A stretch of DNA of 64,000 bases. Origin: Comamonadaceae bacterium (GTDB taxonomy: Bacteria > Pseudomonadota > Gammaproteobacteria > Burkholderiales > Burkholderiaceae_C). The notes below the pieces were generated by a model, which saw only the letters and a program-made list of their open reading frames with translations, did not search any database and was not told the origin of the DNA. A program made the translations under genes and the position numbers. Shown piece by piece: positions 17,293 to 26,200 of the stretch. Location: the NCBI GenBank assembly GCA_947453965.1, contig CANGIQ010000006.1:62001-126000 (forward strand), written 5' to 3'. Positions within the stretch are counted from its first letter, which is position 1; each line of letters opens with the position of its first letter.

Positions 17293-17332
17293 CGTCTGGC
17301 TGGCAACACGCCGCCAGTCATCCAGTCGGTTT

Positions 17333-18355
17333 TCAGGCCTGTGCGAACAGCTGCTCGCACCCGGTTCCTTCCAATACACCATCTAATGCCTGACGCACAT
17401 CGGGGGCGAGAGCCAGCCTTTCTTGGCGCAAGATTTCTAAGCATTTCACCTGGTAAGGAAACACGGCTTGTTGCCAGCGCTGGCCATCCAGCGTTGTTTC
17501 AAACGTTGGTTGACCGCGCACAGCGGCTTGGGCATTGGCGATTAAAAAGGGTGCATAGACCTGCCCAATTTCGCCCAGCAATTCGCCCACATGGGCTGTG
17601 ATGGCGCTGTGGCTCAACCACGGCGCATCGGTGTGTCCGGAGAGGTCCTCCACTCGGTCTAGCCATGCGCGCAGGCGAGGCGAGCGGCGTTCGAGTAGTC
17701 GCGCCGGTGTGGGGTCTATCACGCCGAGTTGGGTCAGTTGGCCGTAGATGGCGAAGTCTGCCGCTGCGGGACGCGAACCCAACACAAAACCGTGGCGTTC
17801 AATGATGCGGTCCATGATGCCGACCAGACGCTGAAAACTGGACTCAATGACAGGTGCAGTGAGATCGCTGGAGCCCACCACATGCAGGCGCGAAATTTGA
17901 CGCTGTGCAAAAGCGTCCGCCATTTGCTGCGCTTTGGCATTGCTGAGCTGCGGGTTCTGCCCAAACATGAGCAGCGGTGCGGCATGTGCGGCATCTTCGG
18001 CATAGTGCCAGCGGTAGTGGAACATGGCCTTGGTCAGCCACTCGTCGGCAAAGTCTTCGATCAAGAGGTTCAGAAACCCGAGCAAAGGATCGTCCGGGAT
18101 GACAGAGCGGTCTGGGTACTCGGTTTCCAGTCGCCCAATGATGGGCGTGGAGTCGACCGCCGCTTCTAGACCTTCTTCAGAGGGAAAGTAAAAGGTAGGC
18201 AGCAGTTTCACTTTAGGTGGCGGGTAGCCCACCAGTGGGTCGAAATGGGTGCCCCACACCATGCGGTGCGGGATACGCCGATAGCGCAACAACGCCAACA
18301 TCTTGCGTGTGTATGGTGAGCCAGGCACCCCCAGCAGTGCGAGGTCTTGCGTCAT
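17333..18355 (-). CDS. Glutathione S-transferase family protein (long form)
   Basis: A 340-aa protein with an N-terminal thioredoxin-like GST domain (GVPGSPYTRKMLALL, then VKLLPTFYFPSEEG and DSTPIIGRLE) followed by a longer than usual helical C-terminal domain (ordinary GSTs are about 200-230 aa). Start ATG 18355 lies 5 bases after the stop of the Bug receptor gene, so the two are probably cotranscribed. The substrate is unknown. Confidence 0.85.
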   Translation of the reverse strand: MTQDLALLGVPGSPYTRKMLALLRYRRIPHRMVWGTHFDPLVGYPPPKVKLLPTFYFPSEEGLEAAVDSTPIIGRLETEYPDRSVIPDDPLLGFLNLLIEDFADEWLTKAMFHYRWHYAEDAAHAAPLLMFGQNPQLSNAKAQQMADAFAQRQISRLHVVGSSDLTAPVIESSFQRLVGIMDRIIERHGFVLGSRPAAADFAIYGQLTQLGVIDPTPARLLERRSPRLRAWLDRVEDLSGHTDAPWLSHSAITAHVGELLGEIGQVYAPFLIANAQAAVRGQPTFETTLDGQRWQQAVFPYQVKCLEILRQERLALAPDVRQALDGVLEGTGCEQLFAQA

Positions 18356-18360
18356 GTGCC

Positions 18361-19353
18361 TCAGGCGTCGGCGGTGAATCCAATCGACTTGATCAAGGGG
18401 GCCCACAAGTCGGTGTCTGATTTGAGTCGTGCAGCCAACTCAGCAGGCGTGGACGACTGTGCCACCAAGCCCATCAAGGCCAGGCCATTGACTGTTTCAG
18501 GTGCAGCCAAAGCGGTGCGCATGGCTGCATTTAGACGGGCAATGACGTCGGTCGGTGTTTTGGCGGGCACGTAAAAACCAAACCACTCGTCGTACACAAA
18601 GCCTTTGAGGCCTTGCTCCACCAAGGTAGGCGTGTTGGGCGCAAACTGGCTGCGCTTGGCGCCAGACGCGGCCAGCAAGCGGCATTTGCCAGCTTGCACA
18701 TGCTGTGTGAATTCCCCAATCGGGCCAGACACGGCGGCAATTTGGCCACCGATCATGTCGAGGATCGCCGGTTGTGTGCCTCTGAATGCAACGTGTTTGA
18801 GGTCGATGTTGGCGTGCTTGCCGAGCAAGGCACCAATGAAATGCGGGGTGGAGCCCGCCGCGGGCGAGCCAAAGTTGGCGAGCATGGGATTGGCTTTGCA
18901 CCAGTTCAAAAAATCTGGGATGTTTTTCACGCTCTCGGGCACCATGGGGCCGACGGCAAAGCCAAAGTCAAACACAGCCCCTAGCGACACGGGGGCCAAG
19001 TCGCCCACCGGGTCGTAAGGGAGCTTTTTGTAAATGTGTGGGTAAATGCCGAGCATGGACATCGGCGTTTGCAACACGGTGGCGCCATCAGCAGGTGCGT
19101 TGCGGACAAACTGAATGGCAATTTGTCCACCCGCGCCGGTTTTGTTTTCCACGAAAGCCGCTTTGGCGTAGGAGGAGGGCGCAATCTTTTCAGAGACGCG
19201 TCGGCAAATCGCATCGGACGTACCACCGGGTGGAAAGCCGGTGATGATTTTGAGTGTCTCTATCTGGGCTTGTGCCCAAGCTTGTTGGCTTGCAACATTC
19301 AACAAGCTGCTGACAGCCGCCATTTGCAACACATCACGACGCGAAATCGACAT
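18361..19353 (-). CDS. Tripartite tricarboxylate receptor (Bug/TctC family)
   Basis: A 330-aa periplasmic solute receptor. ATG 19353 has AGGAG upstream and starts a signal peptide with a twin-arginine-like SRRDVLQM. Mature features are IITGFPPGGTSDAICRRV, VENKTGAGGQIA, PYDPVGDLAPVS and VPAKTPTDVIARLNAA, all standard for Bug proteins, which bind carboxylates. No TctA/TctB permease is near. Confidence 0.94.
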   Translation of the reverse strand: MSISRRDVLQMAAVSSLLNVASQQAWAQAQIETLKIITGFPPGGTSDAICRRVSEKIAPSSYAKAAFVENKTGAGGQIAIQFVRNAPADGATVLQTPMSMLGIYPHIYKKLPYDPVGDLAPVSLGAVFDFGFAVGPMVPESVKNIPDFLNWCKANPMLANFGSPAAGSTPHFIGALLGKHANIDLKHVAFRGTQPAILDMIGGQIAAVSGPIGEFTQHVQAGKCRLLAASGAKRSQFAPNTPTLVEQGLKGFVYDEWFGFYVPAKTPTDVIARLNAAMRTALAAPETVNGLALMGLVAQSSTPAELAARLKSDTDLWAPLIKSIGFTADA

Positions 19354-19462
19354 GGACACACTCCTATGGAAATAATGGATGGATCGATTCATTGTGAAGG
19401 GACGCCAAGCGCTGCCCCGTTCAGGTTTTCCCTGAAAAAGCAATGCAGCACAATCGCAGACC

Positions 19463-20236
19463 ATGACCCTTGAACTCTCCATCACGGACGGCTTGATGCT
19501 GTTGTCCGCCGGATGCCTGGCCGGTGTTGCGAATGCGATTGCGGGTGGCGGGACATTCATTTCATTCCCGGTGTTTCTATGGCTGGGGTTGCCACCTGTT
19601 GTGGCAAATGCCTCGAATGCGGTGGCCGTCTGGCCAGGACATGCCTTGGCCACATGGGGCTACCGGCATGATTTGCGTTTGAACCGGGGGCCGTTGAAGT
19701 TGGCGGGCGTTGCGGCGGGGGTGGGCGGTGCGCTGGGGGCTTATTTGCTGTCGACGATAGGGAATGCAGCTTTTGTCAAACTCATCCCGTTTTTACTGTT
19801 GGCTGCCACCCTCGTGTTTGCCATGGGCCCCAAGTTGAACAGGCACATCGCCACTCGTGAAGACCCGTCCGTCGGGGCTGGCGTTTTGGTCGGAATTTTT
19901 GTGTTTTCGGTGTACGGTGGATTTTTTGGGGCAGGGTTGGGCATCATGTTGATGGCGGGCTTGCTCATCCTGGGGGTTCGGGACGCTCACCAAAATAATG
20001 CTCTTAAGAATTTGCTGGCCACGGTCGTGACATCGGTGGGGGTGTTGGTGCTGGCTCTGTCAGGCCTGGTCGATTGGCCTGCCACGCTGTGTGCATTTGC
20101 AGGCGCCGTGTTGGGTGGCCTGATTGGCGCACGGGTGGCCAAATTTTTATCCCCACAATGGCTCAGAGCCTGCGTGATGGTGCTGGGCTTTACCCTGACG
20201 GCCCACTATGGCTACAAATATAATTTTTCTGCTTGA
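19463..20236 (+). CDS. Sulfite exporter TauE/SafE family membrane protein
   Basis: A 257-aa protein of about eight hydrophobic segments. The TauE/SafE repeat signature appears at the N-terminus (GCLAGVANAIAGGGTFISFPV) and again in the second half (VYGGFFGAGLGIMLMAGLLILG). It is divergent from the Bug-GST pair across a 109-bp gap. The family exports sulfite, sulfoacetate or other organosulfonates or anions; no sulfonate genes lie near. Confidence 0.92.
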   Translation: MTLELSITDGLMLLSAGCLAGVANAIAGGGTFISFPVFLWLGLPPVVANASNAVAVWPGHALATWGYRHDLRLNRGPLKLAGVAAGVGGALGAYLLSTIGNAAFVKLIPFLLLAATLVFAMGPKLNRHIATREDPSVGAGVLVGIFVFSVYGGFFGAGLGIMLMAGLLILGVRDAHQNNALKNLLATVVTSVGVLVLALSGLVDWPATLCAFAGAVLGGLIGARVAKFLSPQWLRACVMVLGFTLTAHYGYKYNFSA

Positions 20237-20319
20237 TTGTCCTTGGATACGTTTTAAAACTTAAGTGTTTGTATGGAATTTGACTATCATCGCTAACTCT
20301 ATAAACATTGGAGACTTCC

Positions 20320-21351
20320 ATGGGCAATAGCATGAGTGCGACACACAGCAGCGACAGTGTGATCAAACGTATCTTCACCGAACCCACCACAGCGGCCTTT
20401 CAGCGTTGGGTAGCGGTTATCAATTTCTGGATTCTGATTTCTTGTCTTTCGCTCGCAGGCGAAACGGTAGAACCCTATGCCACCATGTATGACCATGCCT
20501 TCACCTTGGTGGAGTACGCGGCGGTGTTGTTCTTCACGATCGACTATCTGGGTAATTTGTATTTCGCCAAAGACCGTGTGAAATACTTTTTCAGTTTCTG
20601 GGGTTTGGTGGATCTGATTTCTATCTTGCCCACGTACTTGATGGTCATGAACTTGACGGCCTTGCAAGGCTCTAAAGTGTTCCGGGTCTTGCGTGTGGTG
20701 CGTGTGCTTCGAGTCTTGAAAATGGCACGCATCGCCTTGCAACAGTTGGAAAACAAGATGGAAAAATCCAACCCCATCTTGACCAACCTGAAGATTTACT
20801 TCATTGCCTTGTTCTCAGTGGTCATGATTTCAAGCACCTTGATGTACTACGTTGAAGGTAACTTGTACTCGCCTGAAGCCCTTGCGCACGGCCAAGAATT
20901 GCTAGATGCACAAATCAAAGCAGCACCTCTGCCTGCGGACGCACCACCCGAAGCGTCGAAGTTCATGCCCGTCGACCCTGTCAGCGGCAACCCGATTCCT
21001 GAAGACAAGCGTTTCTTCACGTCGATCCCTGCCGCCATGTGGTGGTGCATGGTGACTTTGACCACCACGGGTTACGGCGATATGTTCCCGCTCACTTTTG
21101 GGGGGCGCGTGATCGCCGCAATCACCATGTTGCTGGGCTTGGTACTGTTCGGTATTTTGTTGAACATCGTGGGTAAAACCATCATGGTCTTGCTGTTTGG
21201 CGAAACCTTGAATGACGATAACCAAGAACCAGTCACCCGCGAGGCCGTCTTGAAATCGCTGGTGGCGCGTGGTTGGGTATCACAAGAACGTGCCACCGAA
21301 ATTGGACTCATGTCTGAAGACGACATCAAATCCAGAATGAAAAACATCTAA
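20320..21351 (+). CDS. Voltage-gated-type potassium channel (six-helix)
   Basis: A 343-aa ion channel. Hydrophobic segments S1-S3 are followed by an S4-like helix at residues 121-137 with arginines every third position (FRVLRVVRVLRVLKMAR), S5, a pore helix, the K+ filter TTTGYGD at 248-254 and S6. A polar, proline-rich insert of about 50 residues (roughly 181-232) separates S5 from the pore helix. ATG 20320 has GGAG 7-10 bases upstream. The cytoplasmic tail is short and shows no RCK or cyclic-nucleotide domain. A terminator follows at 21368-21402, so the gene appears to be transcribed alone. Confidence 0.93.
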   Translation: MGNSMSATHSSDSVIKRIFTEPTTAAFQRWVAVINFWILISCLSLAGETVEPYATMYDHAFTLVEYAAVLFFTIDYLGNLYFAKDRVKYFFSFWGLVDLISILPTYLMVMNLTALQGSKVFRVLRVVRVLRVLKMARIALQQLENKMEKSNPILTNLKIYFIALFSVVMISSTLMYYVEGNLYSPEALAHGQELLDAQIKAAPLPADAPPEASKFMPVDPVSGNPIPEDKRFFTSIPAAMWWCMVTLTTTGYGDMFPLTFGGRVIAAITMLLGLVLFGILLNIVGKTIMVLLFGETLNDDNQEPVTREAVLKSLVARGWVSQERATEIGLMSEDDIKSRMKNI

Positions 21352-21367
21352 TCATTTTTCAGCCTTC

Positions 21368-21402
21368 AAAGCCGTTGTTGAGATTTCAACAACGGCTTTT
21401 TT
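21368..21402 (+). terminator. Rho-independent terminator after the K+ channel gene
   Basis: A 14-bp inverted repeat (AAAGCCGTTGTTGA and its complement) around a GATT loop is followed by TTTTTT, 16 bases after the channel stop codon. Confidence 0.92.
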
Positions 21403-21435
21403 CTTGCCTGTCCAACTTCGATGAGAGCAAACTAA

Positions 21436-21453
21436 ATTATCATTATTGATAAT
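21436..21453. promoter_or_regulatory. AT-rich inverted repeat ATTATCA-N4-TGATAAT
   Basis: Perfect 7-bp arms with a 4-base centre in the very AT-rich leader (about 21420-21570) of the two-partner secretion operon. It looks loosely like a Fur site, but the low complexity of the leader makes this weak. It could be a regulator site for the adhesin operon. Confidence 0.3.
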
Positions 21454-21574
21454 ATTTATTGAATAAATTGTCAAAAAATGTAGTTTTTACAATAAAAGTA
21501 ACAATAAAGTGATTAATTTAAAATTAAAATTACTATTTATAGACAGTAAAAATAATTTGATCGAAGGTGATGGC

Positions 21575-23263
21575 ATGGCGCGAAAAACGAGTGGATGGGT
21601 ATTGGCATCAGCAATGGCGGCCAGCTGCGCTTATGCGCAAACCACGCCCCCAGATGCCGGTGTTTTGATCCAACAAGTACCGCGCCCCGGACTGTTGCCG
21701 TCTCCACGCCCTGCGCAGCCAACTGAGGTGGCACCCCAACCCGCTGTGCGAGCGCCAGGTCCCAAAGTACGGGTCCTCAGCTTTCAGGTGCAAGGCAACA
21801 GCTTGCTCAGTCAGGAGCAGTTGGCTCCCACGCTTGCCCCGTATCTCCATCAGTCGCTGGATCTGGGGCAGCTTGAACAAGTGGCACAGGCCTTGGCACA
21901 CCGCTACCGCGAAGACGGCTGGGTGGTGTCGGCATATTTACCAGCGCAAGACGTGACGCAGGGCAACGTACTGATCCAGATTGAAGAAGCCAAGCTCGGC
22001 AACTTGCGCTTGAGCGCGCCTGAGGGATTGCGCGGTTCACAGGAAAGGGCGCAGCGCTATTTCGATGCGCTGTTGAGCACAGACCAAGCTCTCAACGTCG
22101 ATGCATTGGACCGTGCCCAGCTGCTAGCCAATGAATTGCTTGGTTTGGATGTGGTCACTAACTTCAAGAAAGGCCAGCGCGTAGGCACCACCGATGTGGA
22201 TGTGAGTCTGCGCGACAAACCTGCACTGGCCACAGACCTGTTGACCGACAACGCCGGCGCACGTGCCACGGGGCGCGCCCGCTTCAATGCCATGATGGAG
22301 TGGCGCAACCCGCTGCAAGGGAGCGATACCTGGAGTTTGGCTCTCATGCACGCCGAGGGCAGTGACAACGTGCGTTTGGGTCTGGGTTTGCCGGTGGGCG
22401 CACAAGGCTGGCGCGTTGGTGCCTCGCTTGCCCATTACCAATTTCGTGTCATCACGCCTGAGTTTGCCGCTCTCAATCTCAAGGGCGAGGTCCAAAGTTT
22501 GGGTCTGGAGGCCTCCTATCCCTGGTTGCGCCAGCGCGATCGCAGCGTGAGCCTGTTGATCACTGCAGATCACAAAATCATGGACAACCGCGCCAACGGC
22601 AATATCACCTCGCACTACAACACACAGTCGGGCACGCTGGCGCTGCAAGGACGGCAAAGCGATGGTCTGGGTGGCGGTGGCAGCACCTATGGGCAGCTGG
22701 GTCTGACGGCGGGCCAACTCAACCTCAACGGTTCACCCACTCAGGCGACCGATGCGCTGGGTGCGCGCACCGAGGGCTCCTACACCAAGTGGCGCGCAAC
22801 CATCAGTCGATTGCAAAACCTGAGTACAAATTGGGCGCTGCAACTCAGCCACAGCGCGCAATGGGCGAACCGAAACTTGGACTCTTCCGAGAAGTTGTTC
22901 ATCGGTGGTGCCGACAGTGTGCGTGCTTTTCCGGTCAGCGAGGCAGGAGGTGCGCGAGGCAGCGTGAGTTCGTTGGAGTTGAGTTGGCGACTCGATAGCG
23001 CCACCACCTTGTTCGGTTTTTATGACTATGGCCAAGTGCGCGTGAATGTGGACAACGCCTATGCCCAAGCGCCAGACCCCAATCGCATCAGCTTGCAAGG
23101 CGCTGGTTTGGGTGCGCAATGGCGCGCAGCCAACGGTTTGCAACTCAAGCTCAGTTGGGCGCGCCGTCTCAAAGACAACCCACACCCCAATAGCAATGGC
23201 TATGACCAAGACGGCAGCCTGCTGCGCGACCGTGTGTGGGTCTCGGCACTCTACAGTTTTTAA
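21575..23263 (+). CDS. Two-partner secretion outer-membrane transporter (TpsB; FhaC/ShlB/HecB family)
   Basis: A 562-aa outer-membrane pore that exports the adjacent exoprotein. ATG 21575 has GAAGGTGA upstream and begins a signal peptide ending near SCAYA, before QTTPP. A proline-rich linker follows, then a POTRA-type domain at about residues 65-140 (KVRVLSFQVQGNSLLSQEQL ... QIEEAKLGNLRLS), then a 16-strand-type barrel with the conserved GADSVRAF motif in the late barrel and a terminal phenylalanine (VWVSALYSF). It ends 11 bases before the exoprotein gene. The leader before it is strikingly AT-rich compared with the flanks. Confidence 0.95.
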   Translation: MARKTSGWVLASAMAASCAYAQTTPPDAGVLIQQVPRPGLLPSPRPAQPTEVAPQPAVRAPGPKVRVLSFQVQGNSLLSQEQLAPTLAPYLHQSLDLGQLEQVAQALAHRYREDGWVVSAYLPAQDVTQGNVLIQIEEAKLGNLRLSAPEGLRGSQERAQRYFDALLSTDQALNVDALDRAQLLANELLGLDVVTNFKKGQRVGTTDVDVSLRDKPALATDLLTDNAGARATGRARFNAMMEWRNPLQGSDTWSLALMHAEGSDNVRLGLGLPVGAQGWRVGASLAHYQFRVITPEFAALNLKGEVQSLGLEASYPWLRQRDRSVSLLITADHKIMDNRANGNITSHYNTQSGTLALQGRQSDGLGGGGSTYGQLGLTAGQLNLNGSPTQATDALGARTEGSYTKWRATISRLQNLSTNWALQLSHSAQWANRNLDSSEKLFIGGADSVRAFPVSEAGGARGSVSSLELSWRLDSATTLFGFYDYGQVRVNVDNAYAQAPDPNRISLQGAGLGAQWRAANGLQLKLSWARRLKDNPHPNSNGYDQDGSLLRDRVWVSALYSF

Positions 23264-23274
23264 GGAGGCGGGCC

Positions 23275-26200
23275 ATGAACAATCAGTACCGCGTTGTTTG
23301 GAACGACAGCACACACACCTGGATGGCGGTGGCCGAGACGGCCCGTTCGCACGGCAAGAGCCGAAGCTCACGCACGGGGACCGTCGCACACAACCTTGCG
23401 TTGGTGTTGCGCCCCCTCGCCATGGCCTTGGCTGTCTGGTGTGGGCTGGTGCATGCAGCGCCGCCTGCGGCCACGCAATTGCCCACAGGCGGGCAGGTGG
23501 TGGCTGGCCAGGCCACGATAGGCCAAGTGGGTCAGAGCGCAGTGCTCAATGTGAACCAAACCAGCGCCTCAGCGGTCATCAACTGGAACACTTTCAACCT
23601 CGGTAGCGCGGCCAGCGTGAACTTTGCACAACCTGACCGCAATGCGGCAGTGCTCAACCGGGTGCTCGACGCCAACCCCAGCCAAATTTATGGCCGTATT
23701 AGCGCGCCGGGGCAGGTGTTTTTCAGCAACCCCAGCGGCATGTATTTCGCGCCCAGCGCCAGCGTGGACGTGGGCGGCTTGGTGGCCACCACGCACAGCA
23801 TCAGCACGGCTGATTTCATGGCGGGTAAATACAACTTCACGCGCAATGGTGCCAGCGGCGCGATCGTCAACGAGGGGCAATTGCAAGCCGCGCTGGGCGG
23901 CTATGTCGCCCTATTGGCGCCTGAGGTGCGTAACCACGGTGTGGTGCTCGCGCAAATGGGCGCGGTGGCATTGGCTGCCGGTGAAAGTTACCAGTTGCAA
24001 ATCCAGGGCAGCCGTCTGAGCCAAATCGACGTCACGCCCGCCACCATCCGCACGCTGGTCGAAAACGGCCAGGCGGTGTTGGCACCTGAGGGCTGGATCG
24101 TGTTGTCGGCCAAAGCGGCGCAGCAACTCGAAGCCAGTGTGGTCAACACGGGTCAGCTTGCGGCCAACAGCCTGACCGAACGTGGTGGGCGCATCGTGCT
24201 CGAATCCACCGGCTCGGTCACCGCAGGCGGCAGCATTCAAGCGAACAGCGCACAAGGGCAGGGCGGACGCGTCACCCTTACGGGTGAGCACATCAGCCTG
24301 ACTGCCGACAGCGACATTCAAGCCACGGGCGCCAGCGGTGGCGGCACGGTTTTGGTGGGCGGTGATTGGCAAGGCAGCAATGGGGTGCCGCAGGCCAGCA
24401 GCGTGGTCATGGCCGAGAGCGCTCGCATTGACGCCAGCGCGACCGACAATGGCAACGGTGGCAAGGTGGTGTTGTGGAGTGATGTGCACAAGGCTGAGGG
24501 GCAAACCACGGTCCACGGCAGCATCCGTGCGCGCGCAGGTGTGCAAGGCGGTGATGGTGGGCAGATTGAAACCTCGGGCCACCAGGTTGACATCGTGGGT
24601 GCGCGTATCGACGCTGGGGCTGACCAGGGTCAAGGCGGTTTGTGGTTGCTTGACCCTTATAACTACACCGTTGGTGCTGGTGAGGCCGCCACCATCGTGA
24701 CTGCTTTGAACTCGGGCACCAGCTTCACCGTGGACACTGCGAACGCGAATGGCTCAGGGCTCACAGGTAGCGCGGGCACCGGGGTGATCACGGTGAACAG
24801 CGCTATTGCCAAATCAGCTGGAGGTGCGGCAACGCTTACGCTCAATGCAGCAGACAGCATTGTGCTCAACGCAGGTATTTCGGCCACATCCGGCTCTTTG
24901 GATGTGACCATGAACGCCACCAGCGGGAGCATCAGCGGCTCAGGCAACTTGGCGCTGCGCAGTGGTATGGCCACGTTCAATCAAGCCACTGATGGCATTT
25001 ATTCAGGTGCGATAGGCGATGTTATGCCCCTTCAAGTTACCAAATCAGGGACTGGTACGCTAATAGTCACGGGTGCCAACGGTAGTAGAAGCAGCGCCAA
25101 CATCGTCAGGGTCACTGGCGGCACGCTGCAAATTGGTAATAACGGCACTTTGGGTAGCTTTGGTTCAACCAGTGTGGACGTGGCCTCTGGCGCCACGCTG
25201 GCTTTCAAGCGCAGCGATGACCAAACGCTCAGCACCGTGATTAGCGGCGCGGGTAGCGTTAGCCAGTTGGCCAACAGCAACCTGACTTTGACAGGCAATT
25301 TTGGCGCAGGGTTCACGGGCGATCTCATCATCAATGCTGGCCAGCTGACTCTTTCGTCGCCGAATGACAACACGTTCACGGGCAGTGCCATCCGCATCAA
25401 CAACGGCAGCTCGTTGGGGTTGAACTCAATCCGTCTCAACCGTACATACAGGCTTGGCACCAACATTATTTTTGACGCCAATGGCGGCGGGTCGGTCAAG
25501 CTGATGCAAAACACGACCAATCTGATGGTCACTGGCAGCCTGACCTTCACCACCAATGGCGGTGCGCAAAACCGTTTCTATAGCACTGTAGGCACATCTT
25601 GGGGGTTGAACACTAACTCCGGTAACGTGATCTTCAACACAGCGGCGGGAAGCAACACCGCGAACGGTGATCTGACGATTGAGGTGCCCATGGTCAACGG
25701 TGGCGTGGTCACCAAAAACGGGGCTGGTTCGGTCGTCATCACCCAAAATCCCACCAGCGGTTTGACGACCCTGCCTTACAGCACGGTGGCAGTGAACGCC
25801 GGCACATTCAAGGTAGGCAACGGCGGCACGGGCGGCCTGCTGGGCTCGGGTACCGCCACTGTGGCGGCGGGTGCCACACTGGAATTCAACCGCAGCGACA
25901 ACGTCACGGTGGCCAATAGCATCACGGGGGCAGGGGCACTGACCCAGCAAGGGAGTGGCAGCCTGACGCTGTCTAACAATCCCAACTACAGCGGTGGTAC
26001 CCATATCAACAACGGCAGCCTGGTATGGCAAAACGACGCCCCCAGCACCAGTTCCAGCGGCTTTGATGGCACGGGCAGCTTGACGATCCAGCCCGCAAGC
26101 AGCAGCTTCACGTCGGCTTTCAGCACCACGGATTGGAACCTTGCGAATACCCTCAGTGGCCTGACTGTCGGCAAAGTTGGCAACAGTGCGGGCATCACGA

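Noticed and set aside
21420-21453. Fur box upstream of the TpsB gene
   Set aside because: Only a short AT-rich inverted repeat with a weak match; kept as an inverted repeat, not named as a Fur site.
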